Below are positions 32,097 through 36,311 of a stretch of 36,311 nt of DNA, piece after piece (within the stretch, counting starts at the first letter, position 1; the number at the start of each line of letters is the position of its first letter). Location of the stretch: NCBI GenBank assembly GCA_003218915.1, contig QHPC01000165.1:1-36311 (forward strand). The letters run 5' to 3'. Below the pieces are notes generated by a model. That model ran no database searches. It was not told the origin of the DNA and saw nothing but the letters and a program-made list of their open reading frames with translations. The stretch comes from Verrucomicrobiota bacterium (GTDB lineage Bacteria; Verrucomicrobiota; Verrucomicrobiia; Chthoniobacterales; UBA10450). The translations under genes and the position numbers were made by a program.

Positions 32097-33202
32097 TAAA
32101 TTGAATGTTGGTTAGTTGTTTGCCGCAAACTCGGTGCGACCCGTTTCTCGGCGATGCAGTCACCCATATAACGACTGAATCGGACTCTGGCTTGAGCGGT
32201 CGGCACATTGTTTTTGCTGGCCCAGGCGCGCTCCAGTTCCGAAACTGAAACCGAAGTGCACTCCAGAAATTCAGAGACCGAGAACTGCTCGATCAGCCGT
32301 TCGAAAGCTTGCTCTGGATGCGGTATCCAGCGCCGGCTAGAAGACTGCAGGCGCCAGCCAGGCACGCATGACGAGTCAGTCTCAAGCTGAGCTTTGTAAT
32401 GGGCTTTAATTTGGTCGCATACGGCCTCGACGCGTGCGACCATCTCAAGCAACCGAGCCGCATCCGTGCCGCTTGGTAACTCCTGCACTGGAATAGCGAG
32501 TTGATTTCTTTCCTTCGATCGCGCCGGACAGATCATACTGCCGGGACAAAAAGTGCACCAAGAGCCGATCATCGGTTCACCGGGATCACTCAATGAGGCA
32601 AGCACTGTCAGGATCAATCGATGAAATTGGTCCAATTCCTCGCAACCATAGATCGCCGGCTGATACTTGAAGAAAGGCGATTGGATCGCAACAGTGATCT
32701 CTTCAAGCCCTGGGTCAGCCTGAGCCAAAAGCACGGCATAAGCCCGCAATTGCCAATTCTCAGATGGCGCGCTTACCTGGCGCCGACCAAGCTTGCGATC
32801 AATTATCAGAGCACGGTTGCCTTGGCTGAAAACCAGATCAGGCTGGCCGGTAAAGATCGGGAACAGATGTCCTTCGCGCCGCAGATAGAACCGTTCCTCG
32901 CGTCGCTCCTGGACAGTAGAATCGCGCTTCCACTCTGAGAGCAGATCAAGTTCTTGTCGTCTCAAGTCCTCGGCAAGCTCGCGTTCTTCCGGACCGAGCT
33001 CTTCCAGGTTGCCGGTATGCAACGTCTCGTGGATGCGCGTGCCTTGCTGAGCAGCCTCACTATCCTCATGCGTCGCCTGGCCTAACTGACGCGCTTTCAT
33101 GCTCATCGCGTGACTGGCCCGGCAATGAACAAGACGCTCCAAATGCGAGCCGGATGGAAGACCTAGACGCTCGGGGTCGGATGAGAGAAGGGAGAGGTGC
33201 AT
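32096..33202 (-). CDS. RecB/Cas4-fold PD-(D/E)XK exonuclease with probable Fe-S cysteines
   Basis: A 368-aa nuclease. Motifs: GQPDLVF with Asp 122, ALIIDRKLGR with D135 and K137 (the (D/E)xK), and NWQLRAYA as the Q...Y motif (151-155). Cys 27 together with C216, C219 and C225 (WCTFCPGSMIC) gives the one-plus-three pattern of Fe-S RecB/Cas4-type nucleases. It resembles the DUF2800 exonucleases that phages pair with RecT, so it is probably a 5'-3' exonuclease supplying ssDNA. The ATG at 33202 overlaps the upstream stop (TAATG); the open frame to 33298 lies inside that gene. It is not counted as cas4, because of its operon and length. Confidence 0.8.
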   Translation of the reverse strand: MHLSLLSSDPERLGLPSGSHLERLVHCRASHAMSMKARQLGQATHEDSEAAQQGTRIHETLHTGNLEELGPEERELAEDLRRQELDLLSEWKRDSTVQERREERFYLRREGHLFPIFTGQPDLVFSQGNRALIIDRKLGRRQVSAPSENWQLRAYAVLLAQADPGLEEITVAIQSPFFKYQPAIYGCEELDQFHRLILTVLASLSDPGEPMIGSWCTFCPGSMICPARSKERNQLAIPVQELPSGTDAARLLEMVARVEAVCDQIKAHYKAQLETDSSCVPGWRLQSSSRRWIPHPEQAFERLIEQFSVSEFLECTSVSVSELERAWASKNNVPTAQARVRFSRYMGDCIAEKRVAPSLRQTTNQHSI

Positions 33203-33504
33203 TACGGCAGATGGAGAAAGCGTCGAAGCTCCGTGGAGAATAGTTGCAGCAGCCATGTGACTATCCCGATTGCGAGCACCGGCCAGATCAAGTGCCATAG
33301 CCCTCTGATCCGTCCTTCTAGCTCATCTTTGACAGCTGTGATCTTATCGCTGAGGCGCATTTCCAGGGCGTTCAGTTCGCTTTTGAGTTCCGTGCTGGTA
33401 ACCAGCTGTTCCCGCCGCTGCTCGATAACATTGGCGATCGCACGAGCCTGTGATGCCGACAGACCAGACGCTTCCAAATGCTGCAATGCTTCGATCGGAT
33501 TCAC
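33202..33504 (-). CDS. Coiled-coil membrane-tail protein, 100 aa
   Basis: MNPIEALQHLEASGLSASQARAIANVIEQRREQLVTSTELKSELNALEMRLSDKITAVKDELEGRIRGLWHLIWPVLAIGIVTWLLQLF. Two helical coiled segments end in one C-terminal membrane helix. This is the DUF1640-like (CCDC90/coiled-coil-TM) pattern common in mobile elements. Tight overlaps on both sides. Function unknown. Confidence 0.55.
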   Translation of the reverse strand: MNPIEALQHLEASGLSASQARAIANVIEQRREQLVTSTELKSELNALEMRLSDKITAVKDELEGRIRGLWHLIWPVLAIGIVTWLLQLFSTELRRFLHLP

Positions 33505-33737
33505 GGCTGTGGTGGTGGTGGTGGTGTTTCGACCACGACGACTGAGGAAACGTCGCGATAATTGAGTAGCGAATAGCCGTGAGTATCAAATACGGCAAAT
33601 TCGCCGAAGCCCCCAGGCGGTTCCCAGTACCATTGCGCTCGATCGATCCGAATTTGGCTACCATCGTGAGTCACGATCCAAAACGGACGAAAGGGTCGCA
33701 TTGCTAACTGCGCATGAATTTTTTCGACGTTCTCCAT
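33501..33737 (-). CDS. PFxPF-family small protein, copy 1
   Basis: A 78-aa protein MENVEKIHAQLAMRPFRPFWIVTHDGSQIRIDRAQWYW...EFAVFDTHGYSLLNYRDVSSVVVVETPPPPP. A small beta-rich fold with the phrase RPFRPFWI..hDG. The same pattern (EPFVPFAIRLQTG.....DI) occurs at 35241-35510, so the element has two copies. The family is widespread in soil bacteria and has no function known to me. Confidence 0.5.
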   Translation of the reverse strand: MENVEKIHAQLAMRPFRPFWIVTHDGSQIRIDRAQWYWEPPGGFGEFAVFDTHGYSLLNYRDVSSVVVVETPPPPPQP

Positions 33738-33738
33738 T

Positions 33739-33945
33739 TTAATGAAACAGATAGTGGATAACCAATGACACCAGCAGGGTCAGTGATGGCACCACAATGT
33801 TCAGCCACATCGAATTGCGCAATTTGGCAACATTCTCGCTCAAGGAGAGTTGCTCACGCTCGACGCGTTGCATCCGATCGATCAACACAACGCCCAAATC
33901 GTGCAAATCGCGTTTAGTAGCCGGTTGATCTAGTTCTTCGGGCAT
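33739..33945 (-). CDS. Small coiled-coil membrane protein, 68 aa
   Basis: MPEELDQPATKRDLHDLGVVLIDRMQRVEREQLSLSENVAKLRNSMWLNIVVPSLTLLVSLVIHYLF: a short coil and one C-terminal membrane helix (about 48-67). Same architecture as the 33202-33504 protein. First small gene after recT in the operon; function unknown. Confidence 0.5.
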   Translation of the reverse strand: MPEELDQPATKRDLHDLGVVLIDRMQRVEREQLSLSENVAKLRNSMWLNIVVPSLTLLVSLVIHYLFH

Positions 33946-33948
33946 TGA

Positions 33949-34869
33949 TTAAACCTCCGCTCTGCGTTCCCGGAGCTCGCCGGCGATCTCAGTGACTGTG
34001 TCCCAGCCTGAAAGCGACATGAGTAAGATCCGCTCCGAAACACATGCGAGAGACTTGAGACTTTGAGTTTCGGGTATCTTGGAAAGTCGCAAGACATCGA
34101 GAAATTCTTGCTCGCTAATCCGGCTTTCCTCGAGCCGCTGGCGCACCTTTTCAAGCGGACTAGCGCCATTGGTAGACTGTACAGCTTGCCGTGCGCTTTT
34201 ACTGTCCGTGGCGCTCTGGCCGTTCTGCTGGGCAACTGGCACAGGCTTTTCAGGCTCGACCGATTGGACGACCTTGGTGCGACGTCCACGTGGCGCATCG
34301 GTTTCTGTCGGATAATCCATCAATTCCTCGACGGTTTTTGTGCCTTTTAAGATGTCAGCAAACTCGTCTCTCAGGCCAAAGCCCAACGCCCTGTAATACA
34401 CCATGCGGCGCGGATAGTTGCGCCATGTAGGCGAGCGATCGTAAATGCCGGCTGCCTTGGCTTCCTTGACGCTGAAGGAATAGCCTTGCGCCTCTCTGCC
34501 GCGTCGCTGGAGCGTGACCGTGCACTCAAGCGTGTCGCCAATACCAGAGTACTCGACACGTTTTTGCTCGAGCAATCCGCTTGCCTCCACCATCGCAAGG
34601 GCAAGATCGCCCATGATGCCGACACGGTTATTGATGATCGTCATACCTTCGAGAGCCTGAAGAGGTGAGAGCCCCAGTTCTGCAGCTTTCGCCCAAGCGA
34701 TCACCAGCTGCTGCTCGTTCTTGAAACTGGCCGGCGCCAAATTGGATTGCAAATAGCAGCGCGCGAACCGAAACATCGAATCGACGTCTTTAAGCTCAAC
34801 GCCTTTGGGACCGACCGGGATCAAGGCGCGTCCGTTGTTGTTGGTAGAAGTAGGTTCAGGAGTAGGCAT
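33949..34869 (-). CDS. recT: RecT-family single-strand annealing protein
   Basis: A 306-aa protein. The conserved core at residues ~30-190 has FARCYLQSNLAPASF, QLVIAWAKAAELGLSPLQALEGMTIINNRVGIMGDLALAMVEASG and the RecT signature WRNYPRRMVYYRALGFGLRDEFADILKG. The last ~100 residues are a variable, charged tail. It anneals ssDNA during recombination; the neighbouring nuclease (32096-33202) would supply the ssDNA. A lone CRISPR repeat ends two bases before its ATG (34869), leaving no good Shine-Dalgarno sequence. The operon reads down to about 30.9 kb. Confidence 0.8.
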   Translation of the reverse strand: MPTPEPTSTNNNGRALIPVGPKGVELKDVDSMFRFARCYLQSNLAPASFKNEQQLVIAWAKAAELGLSPLQALEGMTIINNRVGIMGDLALAMVEASGLLEQKRVEYSGIGDTLECTVTLQRRGREAQGYSFSVKEAKAAGIYDRSPTWRNYPRRMVYYRALGFGLRDEFADILKGTKTVEELMDYPTETDAPRGRRTKVVQSVEPEKPVPVAQQNGQSATDSKSARQAVQSTNGASPLEKVRQRLEESRISEQEFLDVLRLSKIPETQSLKSLACVSERILLMSLSGWDTVTEIAGELRERRAEV

Positions 34870-34871
34870 GT

Positions 34872-34904
34872 GTTTTAATCCGCGCAGCGATTAGTCACTG
34901 CGGC
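34872..34904 (-). repeat. Solitary CRISPR-repeat-like sequence in front of recT
   Basis: On the plus strand GTTTTAATCCGCGCA then, after 7 bases, GTCACTGCGGC. Compared with the array repeat at 21227 (GTTTCAATCCACGCA ... GTCACTGCGAC), both halves match with one to two changes; only the loop is 3 bases shorter. On the minus strand it reads as a stem GCAGTGA-CTAA-TCGCTGC (7 pairs, one G-U) plus the handle GGATTAAAAC, oriented like the array, and ends two bases before the recT ATG. No second repeat is nearby. This makes it a possible Cas5 cutting site in the recT leader. Confidence 0.75.
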
Positions 34905-34934
34905 ATAAGAGATACATACGGACGCACGTTCCCT

Positions 34935-34968
34935 CACTTTAGGATATTGTATGGAATATGTCAATATC
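34935..34968. promoter_or_regulatory. recT/RHH divergent regulatory region with shared motif and inverted repeat
   Basis: CACTTTAGGATA (34935-34946) is identical to 27285-27296 before cas5. Overlapping it, GATATTG (34943-34949) and CAATATC (34962-34968) form a 7-bp inverted repeat with a 12-bp centre. The motif lies 65 bases before the recT ATG, with the lone CRISPR repeat in between. It probably holds the divergent promoters and an operator. Confidence 0.55.
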
Positions 34969-35052
34969 ATTTCCGCATTACTCCGTAGTATCCCAAGCGA
35001 TTTATGTGGAAACTTTGTTGCCTTTTTCCGCCACCTTGCAGTATGTTTCTGC

Positions 35053-35244
35053 ATGGTTCAAAAGCCCAAAAAGAAATCCAGACGTCCGCTGGGCAAGAAG
35101 AAGGTCCAGCTCACAATGCTGCCAACGACTCATGAGTTATTGGATCAAGCTGCTACGGAGGCTACCACAACAATGAGCGAATATGTTGAACAGATACTCC
35201 TGCGCCACTTCAAGGCACGCGCATCATCAATAACGAAACCGTGA
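35053..35244 (+). CDS. Small ribbon-helix-helix DNA-binding protein B
   Basis: A 63-aa protein with a basic tail MVQKPKKKSRRPLGKKK, then the RHH strand VQLTMLPTTHELLDQAATEAT and helix TMSEYVEQILLRHFKAR. It aligns along its length with RHH protein A (27343). Each is divergent from an operon with the same 12-bp motif, so I infer paralogous repressors, this one for recT. The frame is open to an ATG at 34951, but that extra part (MEYVNIISALLRSIPSD...) is not RHH-like. The stop overlaps the next gene by four bases. Confidence 0.65.
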   Translation: MVQKPKKKSRRPLGKKKVQLTMLPTTHELLDQAATEATTTMSEYVEQILLRHFKARASSITKP

Positions 35245-35510
35245 AAGTTGCCTCTGGTTTTGATCCTGGGAACGGTATGCTCGATCAGTTGCGCGAGCTG
35301 GCCGAGGCCGAGCCTTTCGTTCCCTTCGCGATCCGCCTGCAGACAGGAACAAAACTGAGTGTAGCCAAGCGGCAAGACATCGAGTTTACCCACTACGGGA
35401 GCCCGAAAGTTCGGTCTGCGACGAGCGGGAAACACTCATTAAGAGATCCCGGTGGACCCAAACGTTGGCGTATCCTGAACGTTGACGCTATCGCGGAGAT
35501 TATTCTTTAA
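35241..35510 (+). CDS. PFxPF-family small protein, copy 2
   Basis: An 89-aa protein from GTG 35241 (overlapping the RHH stop, GTGA); an ATG at 35277 would give MLDQLRELAEAEPFVPFAIRLQTGTKLSVAKRQDIEFTHYGSP. It shares the pattern (E)PF.PF.I.l..G......R.di...hyG and a C-terminal beta strand with the 33501-33737 product. Co-transcribed with RHH protein B. No function known. Confidence 0.5.
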   Translation: MKVASGFDPGNGMLDQLRELAEAEPFVPFAIRLQTGTKLSVAKRQDIEFTHYGSPKVRSATSGKHSLRDPGGPKRWRILNVDAIAEIIL

Positions 35511-35973
35511 GCGACGCCCGCTGGAGGTCCCGCTGGAAGTCCCGCTGGAGGCCTCAGCATCTAGCTGTTCGCATGAGCAACGCCGAGTTAACAGGTATTG
35601 CGCCATTCGCGCGAATTGGCTCTGGAACGCAAAAAGACGAGATAAAAAGTTTCCGCCCCAGAAAAAGGAGAGAATTGTCAGAATTCCAGCGATCCTCTCC
35701 ACGGCGCGGGGATCATCCCTAACCGGTGACAGCAAGTTGACGGCATAATGCGCTCACACATACTTCCATATTCGCACTCGTACGCCACTATTCCTAGGCA
35801 TGATACAACCTCCTAGGCAGATATCCGGATTCGCCGTCCGATTATTTATAGACCCACAAAAGTGCTCGTAAGACATTGATACCACACATCTTACGTTAGA
35901 GTATCTATTCCGCACGGCCAAACTCTGCTGGCATGATGTTGACACTATAGCGTAGATACAAGAATATCTGCGC
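35511..35973. other. Intergenic region upstream of the integrase, possible attP region
   Basis: 463 bp with no gene I can support. It holds three tandem 12-bp units CCCGCTGGAGGT (35517-35552), a GGAGAG/CTCTCC inverted repeat (35667-35672 and 35695-35700) and an AT-rich stretch at about 35830-35850. By position the attachment site and the integrase promoter should be here, but I cannot identify a tRNA-like core or integrase arm sites. Confidence 0.3.
35517..35552. repeat. Three tandem 12-bp repeats
   Basis: CCCGCTGGAGGT, CCCGCTGGAAGT and CCCGCTGGAGGC follow each other without gaps, a few bases after the stop of the PFxPF gene. Role unknown; possibly a protein-binding site near the att region. 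Confidence 0.6.
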
Positions 35974-36311
35974 GTGCGTAAGCCTCAGTTGCGTGTCCAA
36001 GAGTATCCGCATTCGCGCACCGCACGCTACGTCATTGAAGGACTCCGCATAAACGGCAAACGTAAACGGCTCTTCTTTCGCACCCGCATTGAGGCCCAGC
36101 GCGAACTTGCCCGAATCAAAATAAAACGTGCCCGGGAAGGAGAAGATGCCCTAGCCATCCCCGACTCACTGCGGATCATGGCGCGCGATTGTGCTGCGCT
36201 ACTTAGTCCTCATAATAAGACCATCGCCGAAGCGACCGCTTTTTATCTTGCGCACCTCGAAGCACTCTCAAGCAGCATCACTGTCGCGGAGTTGGCTCGT
36301 GAATACCAGAA
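35974..36311 (+). CDS. int: Tyrosine recombinase N-terminal part, cut by window edge
   Basis: The frame starts at GTG 35974 (TAG in frame at 35953) and reads RKPQLRVQEYPHSRTARYVI, an Arm-type DNA-binding domain with EGLRINGKRKRLFFRTRIEAQRELARIK, then a linker, then NKTIAEATAFYLAHLEALSSSITVAELAREYQ, the beginning of the core-binding domain. It stays open to the last base. The core-binding domain continues where the left-edge fragment begins (RDFGEMPVQSLSG); the ~20 residues usually in between are missing. Combined, the protein would be about 380 aa, normal for this integrase family. Confidence 0.85.
   Translation, partial: MRKPQLRVQEYPHSRTARYVIEGLRINGKRKRLFFRTRIEAQRELARIKIKRAREGEDALAIPDSLRIMARDCAALLSPHNKTIAEATAFYLAHLEALSSSITVAELAREYQ

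Noticed and set aside
32096-33202. Possible cas4 for the I-C system
   Set aside because: It has the Cas4/RecB fold and Cys pattern, but it sits in the recT operon, is about 150 residues longer than Cas4 and has no cas1/cas2 beside it.
33344-33664. Minus-strand frame with a run of histidines
   Set aside because: The His run is the shadow of a GGT-repeat that encodes a Pro tail in the real gene at 33501.
35511-35973. tRNA gene or tRNA-derived attachment core before the integrase
   Set aside because: No cloverleaf or T-loop sequence could be found on either strand by eye.

Overview
The window looks like almost all of a circular, integrase-bearing mobile element of about 36.4 kb. A tyrosine recombinase is cut by the two window ends: its N-terminal third runs off the right edge and its catalytic C-terminal part enters at the left edge, on the same strand. 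About 20 codons appear to be missing between the edges. The integrase wording (MGH...HYREL...ARYWAIRP) resembles integrases I know from Verrucomicrobiota, so I infer a host from the PVC group; nothing else identifies the host. I see no rRNA or tRNA genes and no chromosomal housekeeping genes.

Layout. 1-4.7 kb: integrase end, two small excisionase-type winged-helix proteins, small unknown genes, an array of 22-bp iteron-like repeats and a VWA-domain protein. 4.7-9.7 kb: a 939-aa DUF927-type primase/helicase, a dense cluster of GGTACG/CGTACC motifs that may be the replication origin, an ERCC4-fold nuclease, a HicB-like protein and small genes. 9.7-20.5 kb: a phage-like block with a DNA-binding protein, a terminase-small-subunit-like HTH protein, a Gly/Pro-rich protein and a giant 2278-aa protein carrying peptidoglycan-hydrolase modules and a hydrophobic C-terminal half, of the kind found in polyvalent or ejected proteins. 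20.5-27.3 kb, minus strand: a type I-C CRISPR-Cas effector operon in the unusual order cas5-cas8c-cas7-cas3, followed by a degenerate 10-repeat array and a small membrane protein. There is no cas1, cas2 or cas4. 27.3-34.9 kb, minus strand: VapBC-like toxin-antitoxin pair, small HTH and membrane proteins, and a tight operon with a RecT-like annealing protein and a RecB/Cas4-fold nuclease. 34.9-36.3 kb: a second ribbon-helix-helix protein, a PFxPF-family protein and the integrase start.

Most striking points. (1) Two of the seven full-length CRISPR spacers match, with mismatches, the element's own giant gene (34/38 and 30/37 bases). The mismatches fall in the seed, so the array seems aimed at diverged relatives of this same element while sparing itself. 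(2) A solitary CRISPR-repeat-like sequence lies directly in front of the recT-like start codon, in crRNA orientation, and could bring that operon under Cas5 processing. (3) The recT and cas operons share a 12-bp promoter-region motif, and each is divergent from a paralogous ribbon-helix-helix gene. Together these suggest that recombination and CRISPR functions are co-regulated.

No large terminase, portal, capsid, tail, relaxase or coupling protein is recognisable. If the circle is complete, the element cannot build a particle or a conjugation channel by itself. A phage satellite, or another element that borrows a helper's machinery, is then a reasonable hypothesis. All identifications are by eye from motifs; no database search was run.
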